Of a stretch of DNA of 64,000 bases, positions 25,901-37,200 are shown one piece after another (position 1 is the first letter of the stretch; each line of letters starts with the position of its first letter). A program made the translations under genes and the position numbers. The stretch covers positions 43,243,898 to 43,307,897 of the forward strand of contig VZSR01003807.1 in assembly GCA_013398615.1 (NCBI GenBank), read 5' to 3'. The DNA is from Brachypodius melanocephalos. Its lineage: Eukaryota > Chordata > Aves > Passeriformes > Pycnonotidae. The notes below the pieces were generated by a model. It was given only the letters and a program-made list of their open reading frames with translations, was not told the DNA's origin and did not search any database.

Positions 25901-28900
25901 TGATGTAAGGAAGCATACAGAGTTCATGCAGAGCAGTAAATCAAAAAGTACAAAGCATTCACTGTATTTTAGCACATTACCAGCAATATTTTTGTGACCC
26001 ACTTTGCCACATGCAAAAGGATGTTGATGTGCTTATTTACTCATCTCTTCACTCAGCATAGAAGTGAGCCCGTTTGGATGGTCCACTCATCCTTGTCAAA
26101 CAATAGTGTGAAAGCGTGGCAACGTTTTTCCTGAGCCCATTAAAGGTGCTTGTATTCCAGCTGCCAGGCAGCTTCAGGCTGTAATAGGGCATGTTACAAA
26201 ATGAAATGGGCTAATTCTGCAATAGTACATGTGCTCACTGTACTCATCTAATTTTGTTCACTGCATCAGATTCCTAAAGTGGACATTTGTTGTTATTTAT
26301 TAGCACATAACTTAGATTTGTCATATCAGGAAATGATCATCCCTATCCCTTCTTAGCTCTCCTGTGTCACTAGAAGAAGAATTTAATCTCTTTCAACTTA
26401 CCATCTTGCATGCTCTGCTGGGATGGCGAGTACACTTCATGTACTGATGGCACCACAGAGATAAACAGGGAAAGGCTTTTGAAGGCTCTACTAACATGTT
26501 TTCTTCAGAATAGAGGAACACAATGGCATTATGATGAGGCTGTCCTGTGGTGATCTAAGGAAACCTGTGATAGGGAATATTAAAGGAGCAACAAGATAGG
26601 TAGGGGGGAAAAATCACTCCTTTCATTCCAGAATATGTGTGCACCAACTGCTTACAGGGTTTCCTATGAGGATCACATTGTGTAAAGTACAACACGCTTC
26701 AGTCCCATCTCAAATCACAGACTGTGGGCCATGTCTTGCTTCTCATCACTCCAAAGCAGTTGAATTCCTCAACTCTGCCATCATCTCCCTCCAGCCTGGC
26801 CACCTTGAAGTCACACAGAGATTGGCAGGCATGATGAAGGGTTGTTTCGAGGTGCCATCAAAGACTAACAGTCAGGGCTGATGAGAACCTGTGTTTTAAA
26901 GTTATGCAGAATAGTTTAACTAAGTGAACTAACCCAAATGGTTATAAAAATCACTGGGCCTGCAATAAGTAGCATTGTTGGTAGTTTCTGTTTCTGGTTG
27001 TGTGTGTTTGCTTGCTTCATATCTCAGTCTGTGTGTCTAAGCTAAAAACCTTGTGAACCATCAGGGACCTAATTAAAAATAGCTTCCCCGATGAACTTCT
27101 TCCCTAGTTTATGTATTTATATAGGTTTTCTACAGATGACATAGAAAGCATGACATGAAAAAGGATGAAAAGCAGGTGGCAGCAGTCAGTGCTGGCAGTT
27201 GTCCCACTTGTGTAATTTGGTCTTGTGTCAGCCTCTGGCTGGAACTAGGAGTTTGTTGAAGATCAATGACTTTAGGCACTTTCAAATTATCCTTGATGAG
27301 GTGTATGAAATCCACAATCATCTGCCAAGAAGCAAACTATAGAACTGCACAAATGCATATCATTTAATCTGGACTTTTTTTCACTGGTAGGGATCCTATG
27401 ACTCCCATGAATCACACCAATCTTGACGTCAATTAGATCTTTGAAATAGCTATGCTGCACCATCACGACTACATAAATTCACACAATCATATAAAAACTC
27501 AGCTAAGAAAGAATGAGCTGAGTCTATAGTCTTCAAATAATGGTTTATTGGCAGTATCTTTTCCAGGGAGAGCATGAGTCCTAGTCCAGTCAAACGGAAG
27601 TGTTACTGCTTGTGCATGCTCCACTTTCAGCTGACAGAGGTGGGTCAAACTTGTGATGGCTCTGTGTTGGTACTGCTTGGCTGCACTCCCAGGGGATACT
27701 CTGACTTTATGTCACCTTAAAGTGAGGCCCTTTAACCCAAGCAGAGCAGAATGGGATTCATTATTTACTATTCATTATGGATGGAGAAGGGTCTCTGCGC
27801 AACTTCTGCTATGTTTAGGTGAGGAAATAAAGCACAGCAAATGATATACTAGGATAGTGTTATGCTCTGATCTTACAGCCTTTCATACTTCTCTGTTCAT
27901 CAGAGAGCCAAAGGCTGGCTGTTCATTCAGAGACCAAGGAGGAGGCAGTTTTCTTGTTCGTCTCCTTATCATTTTGATCTTATGCATAAGAAATTCAATA
28001 GGATGTGACAGGAAGGTTAAAGCTCTGTCTCTTCCTAAAGAGTTTTGTACTCTTGAGTTCTGCATACCTAGCAACAGACACTCTGAAACAAGGGTCCTCT
28101 CAGTCTCTCACTGGAAGTGTATTGCATGATATAACCTGATTACAGATATTCATGCCAGGGAAAGGGATGCTCTCTCTGTTCCTATGGGAGCTAGGTACTC
28201 AAAAGTCAGTATTTTCAGAAAACCTTAAGAGTGTGGGACTGGGTCATGTCATGTAATTTTTACAGCTTGAAAGTCTGATGTCTAAACCTGAGTTTGATTA
28301 GATCTTGGCTTCCTTTATAATCAGTAGAAACAAATAACATTGTGATTTAGCTTACATATTTTAAATACCTGTTTTAGGATGATAGGGATTATCCCTTGGA
28401 GGTTTCTATTTTTTCCTGTTGGAGCACAAGGAGTATTGTGTGATTAGCTCAGGCTTAGCATCTACAGGTTAGATGCCTCAGGACATAAATTCCCTAAATG
28501 AGAAGCCTTCTCAGGCTTCAGAAGTATGTCAGTCTCTGTCTCTGTTTAATGACCCAGAGGAGAAAATCACACAGCTTTGGAGGAGTTGTGCCTACTTTGA
28601 GTACACTAAGTCATGTCCTACATCTGGCACGGGTGCCTCATTTAGCCATTCTAGAAGTTCAAGACATGAGATGCTGTATGCTGGCAGGTCAGAAATGTCC
28701 ACTTACACATCAGTTGTCAGAGGGAACCTGTAGCACACCTTCCCAACAGAAATATGGATGCTCAGGGACATTAGGGGCAGGATCAAGTTTGTAAAGAAAC
28801 ACCTAAATTTAGTTGTTTAAACAGAGATGTATGCCAAAAAATAACAAGGGGTGTAATAGTCCATTAGATAAACGGTGCTCTGGTCAATACAAACCAGCAG

Positions 28901-31769
28901 CTTTCAAAGCAATTCACTCAACCAACCAGTCATATACAGATGTAGCTGGCCTATGCCTATATATGATAAGCATACACATAGTAGGTGCATAATTTCCTTG
29001 GAGGTGACCTAGAGTAGCCAAAATATCTTCATGGGACTGGCAGCTACACCACAGGACCTCCTGAGCCTATGGAGCACCAATGCCCTTCTGCAGCAGAAGA
29101 TGGATACACTAAGGGATCTCCAAAGGCACTTAGATGCCTGCATTTCGGCTTCTGCATCACACACTCAGTTTGTCTTTCAGGGAGAATCATCTCTTACTGG
29201 GTTCCACTGCCAAAATTACTAGCTTGCATGGTGCAGTCCAGAAGCCCTTCAGCAAAACTTAATGGCATCACCTGATTCTCTGTGAACTTCTGGCAAGTGA
29301 ATGCCATTTCTTATCAGTGATGTCAGGCAGCTGACCTGTTGATGCATTGTAGACAAGCCCAATACAGAAGAGCTGGTAGTGCCAAGCTGGGTAGCTGGTT
29401 GCAGTCCATCACAAGGGTGATGTAGGGTTCCAGCTATAAATCAAGGGTTTCTGCACAGCAATTCATTTAGACCATGTTGCATCCTAGAACTGGATCAGTT
29501 TCCTCTCAAGAAACTGGCTGCAGTCTTACATTCTATTTAAAAGACAACAAGCAGAATCTTAGATGCTTAAAGACTACACTGAGACTGCCTCTCTGAACAC
29601 CTAGACAGATCATCTTAAAGTAAAACACTCTTCTATTAATTTGTTCTGAAGTGACCTTTTACAGACTTGTAGTGCAAGACACTCCAATAAACAGGGCTTT
29701 AGTTAAGGTCTTCAGGTTTGTAGTCATAACCCAGCAAAAATGAGAGAAGTTCCACTGGCTTTACTGAGCTTAATACACTGATCTGTCATGTCTAGCATGA
29801 TTTATGTGAAGTCTTTTCTTCTCTCTAAATGAATTTCAGATTTCGATAGAAACAAATTTAGGCAAATATGCAACCTGACTTCTGAGTTTACAGTTAGTTA
29901 ATCATTTCTAGTGACACTCACTAGAGGGAAATTATGGAGAACTTTATAAATTAGATTCACCTTCTATAGCTACTACATCAAGCTTGGCATTTAGCAATCT
30001 GAGGCATCACTGGACTAAAGAAGAGAATTAAAATTCACCATAGTAAAACAGTAATACTAGCCACAACTACTGCATACAAAACATTGCCATACCTGTAGGT
30101 CTTTGAACACTTTCCCAAATATATATTGGTGTCCAAATATATTTGGACCCTTGTCTGAATGTATGTAAATAATACTGTAGCTCCCAGCCGTTTCTGTCAT
30201 ATCAATGCCTTTCTGCATTTCCTAAATCTAACTTTGTATGTTTAAATATCCACTATGAATCATTTTACATTAGCTCGACTAAATTTCATTTTACCAATGT
30301 TATTTATTTTACCCTCCTCTGTCATTTATCAAAGCGGTTTTGTAGTCTGCTATATCCTCCACGGATGCATAATCCCTCCCAGCTTTATATCACCTTAATA
30401 TTAGGTTGGTAAGTCTCTCCACAGTTGTTAATTGACCTCTCTGGTATCCTATTCAAAGTGTCCTCCCAAGATAATGATAAAGTATTACAATTACCTCATT
30501 TAAAATAATTTTTAACAGTTATCACACGATACACACGCAGCATTAGCTTTGAGAAAGCAATGTGATTTCCACTTTGAAGTCCTCATAAAACCACGTCCTC
30601 ATCAAAGAAAAAATAATGTGGCTTTGACTAATCTATGCTGTTTAAGATGTATATAAACGTATATAATCAGAAGTCAAGTGCTTATTTTTTATAAGCGTTA
30701 TGAAAGTCTATTTGATGTACCGTGATTTGCAGTCCCCTAGGTCTTCTGTTGTTTTTCACCTGTGTTATGTGACAGTCAAACTACTTGATTGAAACTGGTC
30801 CTCCTGGCTTTAGCACTTAGTCATCTTCCATTGTACAGGAATACTTCAGTGAACTCAAGTGCCATAAATTTGCAAAAATGACTACTGGTATGACTGTGAG
30901 GTAATGGAATTTATTTTTTTCTAATTAAGGTATGCCTTATGAGAATCTGTTCAAGCTCTCAAATACCCCACTGCAAAACTATTTAAGGTGCTAGAGCCTT
31001 TTCATGAATCCCGACTGCCCCTAGTCCACAGCCAGCACCAGCAAGAAGCCACAACCCTGAAAGAAGATGTTCACAGGAAAAGTACATACACCTGGCAAAA
31101 GGCAGATCCCCCTCACCACTGGAACAAACCCACAAAATTCTTCCCAGGGAAAGAAAAAAGGAAAAAAAAAAAAAAAACCACAATAGCTGGTAACCTGGTG
31201 GGGAGAAAAAAAATGGAGCCAGCTCCTGTCTCAAGGAAAAAAAACAAAAACCCCAAAAACCCCAAAAGGTTCACACAGCAGCTCTGGCAAAGAGATGGGA
31301 ACCTGGTGAATCTCTGGTGTTGGTCCCCTCTTCACAGCAGGTGAAGCAGGTGGATTTGGTGTCGTTTCTCTCACTGGCTCTGCATTTCCCGAGGTCTGGG
31401 GCTGAGATGGAGCAGCCCCCAGCCAATTCTTCTCCCGCTGGTTGTTGTCTCAGATCTCAGACCAAAACCAAACCATACAGTTCACTTTGGAAAAAAAGCC
31501 ACCTAAGGATTGCTGCTGCAGCCTCTCCAAGGCTGGAAAAAGTAAAAAAAAAAAAACCTTTATTGACTAAGCTAACAAAAACCAAGCTAGCCAAGCAGAA
31601 AAAAAGGATGCAGCCCACAGGGCACCAGGGATGCCTGGGAAGTGAGGCTTTGAAAAAGCCTGAAGAAGAGCCCCAAGGCTGCCTCCCTCCCCCTGACCCA
31701 CCTTAAAGCTATGGCAACCATTTCTGGGAATACAGCAGATGAGATGGAAATAGACTACTCCTCATAAAA
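22991..31769. other. Intergenic stretch without a recognised gene
   Basis: No recognisable protein, structural RNA or well-preserved repeat. The only segment with exon-like appearance is 23836-24024. Near 31.0-31.7 kb A-rich sequence gives overlapping lysine-rich open frames that look like a composition effect. An 18-bp palindrome lies at 30131-30148. Confidence 0.35.
23836..24024 (+). other. Unrecognised exon-like open segment (62 codons plus stop)
   Basis: A pyrimidine-rich tract ends in CCCCACAG at 23835, a good splice acceptor. The frame beginning AGC at 23836 stays open for 62 codons and ends in TAA at 24022-24024. The same frame is open upstream back to a stop near 23757. The translation (starting SKSVETSSYFIAEK, ending MAKLKKLT) has ordinary amino-acid composition but matches no family I know. 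It might be a terminal exon of an unannotated transcript, a fossil of a processed gene, or chance. No upstream donor exon was identified. Confidence 0.2.
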
Positions 31770-31912
31770 TCACCCCAAGGCACCCACCTTGTAGGTGGGA
31801 GTCATATTGATTAACCTCCAGTCAGCTGGGACCTCCCCGGTTAACCAGGACTGATGGTAAATGATGGCGAGTGGCTTGGTCAGCTCTCCCACCAGTTCAT
31901 TTGTCTCTCAAT
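31770..31912 (-). mobile_element. CR1 LINE, reverse-transcriptase fragment (antisense)
   Basis: Translated on the - strand it gives ELVGELTKPLAIIYHQSW followed by LTGEVPADWRLINMTP. This corresponds to the CR1 ORF2 segment that usually reads (E)LA..(A)KPLSIIYQQSWLTGEVP.DWR.ANVTPIYKKG. It is an internal piece without the 3' tail, diverged and non-functional. Confidence 0.85.
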
Positions 31913-33339
31913 TCTTATCAGTGCTCTGAGATTCAGATCTTTAAAAAATCCACCTAAAATTTTGCTATGAGATTTAGTCGACAGCTTTGAGACTTGGCTG
32001 ACAGCCTTGCTCTTCAGGTAAAACTGAGCTTTCTATAATAAGGTGCAGTTATTTGCACAAGAAATTGAGATTTCTTGCAGGAAGATCTTTAGTTTGTGGG
32101 ATTAACTGCCATGCAAACTGAATGTCATCAAAACCTTCCCCTGAATTTTGATGCACATGCAAGGCATGCTTTTGAGGCTCCACTGTCCATAATATAAACA
32201 CAATCCCAGTGAGAGAACATTGACAAAAGCTGTAGCAGGGGAGAGGAAGCAGAGCTGGTCTCTACTGGGCAGTAGATGTTGGCCAATGGAAGTAGCTGGT
32301 CAGCAGGTAGTAAAGAAAAATGTCTTCCAGATGTCAGAATTTCTTAAGTCAGTTCCTTCAAACTATGCCAACAACACAGGAGGAGATACTGTGGGAGCAG
32401 GACAGAAATCCTTTCCCTCAAATGAGGTCAAAGAAGAGGGAACTCTCCAAAAATGTGATACATAAGCATGAGTGCTATAAAAGACTCTGTTCCCCGAACT
32501 GGAGCCCTAGCATCTAGTCTTACTGCTTGCCCTCTTATAACCTTTCTTGTGCCTGCTTGATGCATTTTTTAGTCTTTATTAAAATGATTTCCACTGGCAA
32601 AAATGAGACTGAACTTTCCTGTATGCTACATGCATTCCTTAATATCACATATCAAAAAAGTTCCAGAAGACCTTGAAAACCTACAGGGTTGGGGGTGGAG
32701 GGGATGTCTTGGCTTGCACCACCAGCTTAGATCTTGGACTGAGTGGGAGTAGCTGGATCCTGAGGAGGGAAGCAGCTGGCATGATAGTGACTAAGGGATA
32801 TTGGAAGGGCTGAGGGGGTTTCATTGATTTCCATGACGAGCACAGGAAGAGGAGAAATGTCTTGGCCAAGGTGATGGTAGCAGGGGCATGGGCAGCAGGG
32901 GTAGACTGAGCTGTATCACAGGCTCATGGCTCAGCCATGCAGCTGTGACTGTATCTAGGTGAGCTGCTACTGCAAATACACTTGTCTGAAACAAGGTCTG
33001 ACAAACCAGGGCATTCCCAGTAATTTCTTGTGTTTGGTGTCACTGTGTGCAGCTAACATGCTTCAAATGGACCTGAAGGAGGGTTATATCACTTGTGTGA
33101 GAGTGACATGAGTGCATCTAAGCATGACACTGTGGTAACTTGACTTAAAATGATTTTTCAGTTTATAGAGGGTGGATAGGGAAACAAGGATATATAGATG
33201 AAATCACCTCTATACTGATGACCCTGCCATCCAGTTAAAATGTTGGTACCTGCGCTTGAAACAGATGCTAAAACATTCAAGACACAGCTGACAAAAAAAG
33301 TACATCTTTGAGTGAGGGAATGTGAAAGGGAATTTATGG
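31913..33339. other. Intergenic stretch, nothing recognised
   Basis: No gene or clear repeat was identified. Short open frames on both strands show no recognisable product. Confidence 0.35.
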
Positions 33340-33575
33340 CAAGAGGCTGAAGGAGCTCAACCTGTTTGGTTTACCAAGAAGAGGACTGACATGACTTGAT
33401 GACAGTACACATCTTTTAAGAGCGGTCACCAAACACCAGAGAATTGTCTTTAGGGAGAAGGCAAAAATCCCTAAATGTGAACTGAAGCCTACCAACCCCT
33501 GGTTAGAAATGAGAACACATTTTTAGACATGAGGGTGAGAGTAGGCACTGGAACAATGTACTAAGCTGTCAACTC
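33340..33575 (+). mobile_element. Old CR1-like LINE fragment, near the 3' end of ORF2
   Basis: The sequence AGGCTGAAGGAGCTCAACCT then GTTTGGTTTACCAAGAAGAG, GACTTGATGACAGTACACA, and later TTTTTAGACATGAGGGTGAG followed by GGCACTGGAACAATGTA follows the order of the ancient amniote CR1 3' coding region (RLKELNLF...LDD... and VR...HWNN). It is strongly diverged and lacks a clear tail. Confidence 0.7.
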
Positions 33576-33987
33576 ATCATGTCCTCACTCCTGGCAGTGT
33601 TTCTGTCCAAAAGGCATGTACTAGCCAAATACAAAATACACTGTCACTGCCCCTTCAAATTGGTCCTTGAATATCATGTCAGTTTCATCCCCAAACTCGC
33701 AGGAATTTTGGCAGCAGCCAAAACTGGCTGGTTACCACAGTACGGCCCCCTCCATTCCTGCATTCTCTATACTCCTTGGGGTCTACCTCACAGCAACCAT
33801 TCCCATGTCTAGCGGACAGCCGGAGCTTGCACACTGCAGGTGGCACGACCACTTCTGTCCCTCAAAGCATCCCCTCCCACTGCTCTGGGGCAGCCGCCAT
33901 CCCACTCTGCTCGTTGAACACCGGCACGCACTGGCTTTTCTCATAGGCCCTCAGAGGAGACCGGGAAGTGAGACGCCGGCGGGGCGC

Positions 33988-34087
33988 NNNNNNNNNNNNN
34001 NNNNNNNNNNNNNNNNNNNNNNNNNNNNNNNNNNNNNNNNNNNNNNNNNNNNNNNNNNNNNNNNNNNNNNNNNNNNNNNNNNNNNNN
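33988..34087. other. Assembly gap (100 N) removing the OGFRL1 start codon
   Basis: Exactly 100 N within the CpG island, probably a sequencing dropout of GC-rich DNA. From my memory of mammalian OGFRL1, about 20-25 N-terminal residues, the ATG and the 5'UTR are missing here. Confidence 0.97.
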
Positions 34088-34275
34088 GGGAGACCGACTC
34101 GGAGCCCGAGGCGGCGGAGCCGCGGCGGCAGGAGGGGGTGTGCGCCGCCGCGGGAGGCGGGGAAGAGCCGCCCGAGCCGCCCGCCGCCGACTGCCGGCCC
34201 CGGGAGCCGCCGCCGGCCCCGCCGGCGCAGGAGGACGCGGAGAGGGCTGAGGCGGACGCCGCCAGCCCCGAGCAG
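34088..34275 (+). CDS. OGFRL1: OGFRL1 coding exon 1 (5' end in gap)
   Basis: The reading frame enters from the gap. The first whole codon is GAG at 34090 (ETDSEPEAAEP...) and the exon ends ...AASPEQ before the donor GTACCG at 34276. The intron is in phase 0. The exon encodes the low-complexity Glu/Pro/Ala-rich N-terminal region. Confidence 0.88.
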
Positions 34276-37200
34276 GTACCGGCAGCGCCGGACGCGGCCC
34301 CGCGTCGCCCTGCCCTGCCCGCGGGCCCGACGGCCGAGCGGGGACGGGCGGAGCGAGCCGGGCTGAGCCGTGGTCCGGGCAGCCCTGCGGTCCGGGCAGC
34401 CCCGCTGCCGCTGCTCTGCGGCACTCGCGGGCCCGGGCTGCTGCCGGCGGCACCTGCCAGCGCTCGGAGCGGCTGGGGATAACCCAGCGCTGCATCTCCG
34501 CTAAGGACAAGCCCGTTTGTATCTCTCCTCACCCCTCCCCTGTCATTATTGGGAGAAAATCGAGGCCTTGGTGTCGTTGACGTTCTCGCTGCTGCTGTTT
34601 CCAGGGAAGGCTGTGTTTTAAATTAAATGGAGCATTTAACGTGGTCTCTTCATTAAACAGGATAAAAATCTGAATATTTGATCCTATATGGCAATGGGAT
34701 TGTGATTCCTCGGTGGGTGTGACGAATTTCCAGAGCGAGTTTGTCTTCTTTAGGGAGCTTTGTAAATGCTGAGCTTGAAGAAGTAAAGTGTTCTTTTGGC
34801 AATAATTGTATTTGAGTTAGAATACCATGTAGGGTGGAGCAGCTGAGTCTTTTTTTAGGTTGCTAGACGTACCGTGTTTTGGTTGAGAGACCATGCAAAA
34901 TTAAGCCTAAGCTTCTTTCCCTTTTCTGCTTGTTCCATGGTAATATACTCATGCCAGATAACTAAGTGTCAAAGGATGTTTCTTGTTCAAGCTTGTTTTG
35001 CCTGCAGGTATGGTCGAAGCTGGTCTTGTGAAAGGAGGAATGACCACAGTTGCATGTTTGTCATTAATGTACAGTTGATAAGCCACGGAATGGGCAATAA
35101 GAACACAAATGCACAGTGCAGTCCAAGAGAACTTCCTCTTCTACGCTTGACTTTAACCTATTACGTGTGTATTGCAAGGAGTAGAATGAAATAGTTTTAG
35201 TAACTATTCATTTTCTTCCACAGGGTCCAATAATAGCAATTAAGTCTACGTACACACGACTTTTTTTCTTCTTTTTTTTTTTTTTTTTTTAAATTAGATA
35301 GTATGATTTCCCCCTTAAAAATTGGTGGTGTCTCTGCATTTTCAAGTTCTGTTACTTATTTCATCTTGTATTAGCACTTGCAAGATTACTTTGAAGTCTT
35401 GCATTTGGAAATGACAATCAAGACGATTTAATCCAAATTCATCCTCATTGGAAGGACAATTCATAGTCTTGCTTTTGTATTTTAATTTTTTTAACTTAGG
35501 TTTAAAGTGTGTTAAGTATTGAGCAGGGAAATCTTCAGTGTATGACTGAACAGTAGGCAAATACATGCACTTCTGTTTGTTTACATTGCTGAAATCCATG
35601 ATGAAAAGTAATTATTTTAATAGTATACAAATATGCTACCTAGGAGGTTTGTGTATGATGGTTATCTGATTTCTAACTGTTTCAGAGTGGTGATGGAACT
35701 GAGCTGACAGCCAAGCCAAAGAGAAGCTTCTACGCAGCAAGAGATTTATACAAGTACCGACACCAATATCCAGTAAGAATATTTTATGGTTTAAAATTGC
35801 TTTTTCAGTAAAAAACACTCTTAAACCTTTGTGTTGTCCAATAAGTACAAGAAAGGAGAATCAAAAAGCTGATATGGAGGCATGACATATGCGAGTGGGA
35901 GAGAAGCAATGTCTTTTCATCCCAGGCAAACATGCTAACACGTGATGTGTGTAAGCCTGGGAGCTGTGGTAGGAGCCCAGGAAAAGGCTTGTGCCTTGGA
36001 TATCAAAGATGGTAGATTACAGAGTTTGCCTGACTGATTATTTGTCTCTCAAGTTCCTTGAGACTGAAGGGAGGGTGCTGCTATGGTTGCTGCTGCCTCA
36101 GTAGGGGAATGTACCAACCAGGAGCAACTTTCAGATCCATAAACTGAGTCTTTAAATTGCATGAGTAGAACTCTGTTGTTCCTAAAACTCTGAAATTTTT
36201 TGTCCTTAAATTATTCAAAGAGCGCAATATCACTTTCTGGTTAGTCTTGGTAGCTTTTTGTAGGCTGATAATGTCCTATTTCCTTTTTTTTAGCAGAACT
36301 TTAAAGATCTTCGGTATCAAAATGACTTGTGCAATCTCCGGTTTTACAAAAATAAAATCCCATTTAAACCTGACGGTGAGTAATAACAATGTGACAATAA
36401 CAGTGATAACAAAAGAATGCTCACTAATGATAGTAGCAAATTGAAACAATGGTGATAATTTAGGCAAATTAAAGGTGTATAGTAATAAATTGTAGAACAT
36501 GAACCTCCCATGTTGGAGTAGCACATTGATAACAGGAGAGCAGTTTGTGCTTAAAACAGTTAGCTTTCACTCTAGGAAGGTGGTGCTTTTCTTAGACATT
36601 ATCAGCATGAAGTAGTAGAAGGTGTTGTTAGTACCACTTTTTTGGCAGTACCTTTTATTAAACAAAGATAGTTTTTCCACTATATTGCACAAACTTGCTG
36701 TTTGAATAGGAGTGGCAGTGATTTATGGTTGTTAACCCTAGAACTGTGTAAGGGGAAAAAAATGTGCTTTAATCTTGTGTGAGATTATTGTAATAACAAT
36801 AATAAAGCCATTTCTCAGTGTCCCTAGTGGTTCTGGCAGTGAAGCAGGAACCTCATATGCAGCATTCTGCACAAACACAAGAGAAGCTGAAAGATGACAA
36901 GCCCTACTTGAGAGAGTTTGCAGTCGATGTAGAAGAGACAATAGGATAGCAGCTAGATCACACAGGAGGAGGCAATAAAGCAGTCTTGGTTAGGGTGATA
37001 CACGGAAGTCTCAGCACACGAAAGCTTAGCCATTAGCAAAAAAGACAAACTAAAGGCCAAAAATAAGATTTTCTGAGTCTTAAAAGAATGATGACAAGAT
37101 TACTTTGAAGGTATTTGCAGAAGGATGCTCTCAGCATGAGAGCAGCTTGGTAGGAAATCGTGAAGTGCACGTTGAAGTGCAGGAGTGAGATGTGTAGGCT

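Larger units (their letters stand above)
33890..34600. promoter_or_regulatory. CpG island / OGFRL1 promoter and first-exon region
   Basis: Sequence on both sides of the gap is strongly GC- and CpG-rich (for example GACGCCGGCGGGGCGC just left, and 34088-34450 right), against an AT-rich background. This marks the 5' end of the gene. The transcription start, 5'UTR and ATG must lie in or close to the 100-N gap. No TATA box is visible left of it. Confidence 0.85.

Noticed and set aside
30131..30148. 18-bp palindrome GTCCAAATATATTTGGAC
   Set aside because: Perfect but short and AT-rich. The ten A/T bases between CC and GG do not fit the six-base CArG spacing; likely chance.
31240..31272. CCCCAAAAACCCCAAAA resembling telomere-like repeats
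   Set aside because: Only two units, not the vertebrate TTAGGG motif; an A-rich composition effect.
33941..34532. Two antisense open frames of about 190 codons and a 132-codon + frame across the gap
   Set aside because: They arise from CpG-rich DNA lacking stops and from reading through N. The + frame supported by splice sites and family similarity is OGFRL1.
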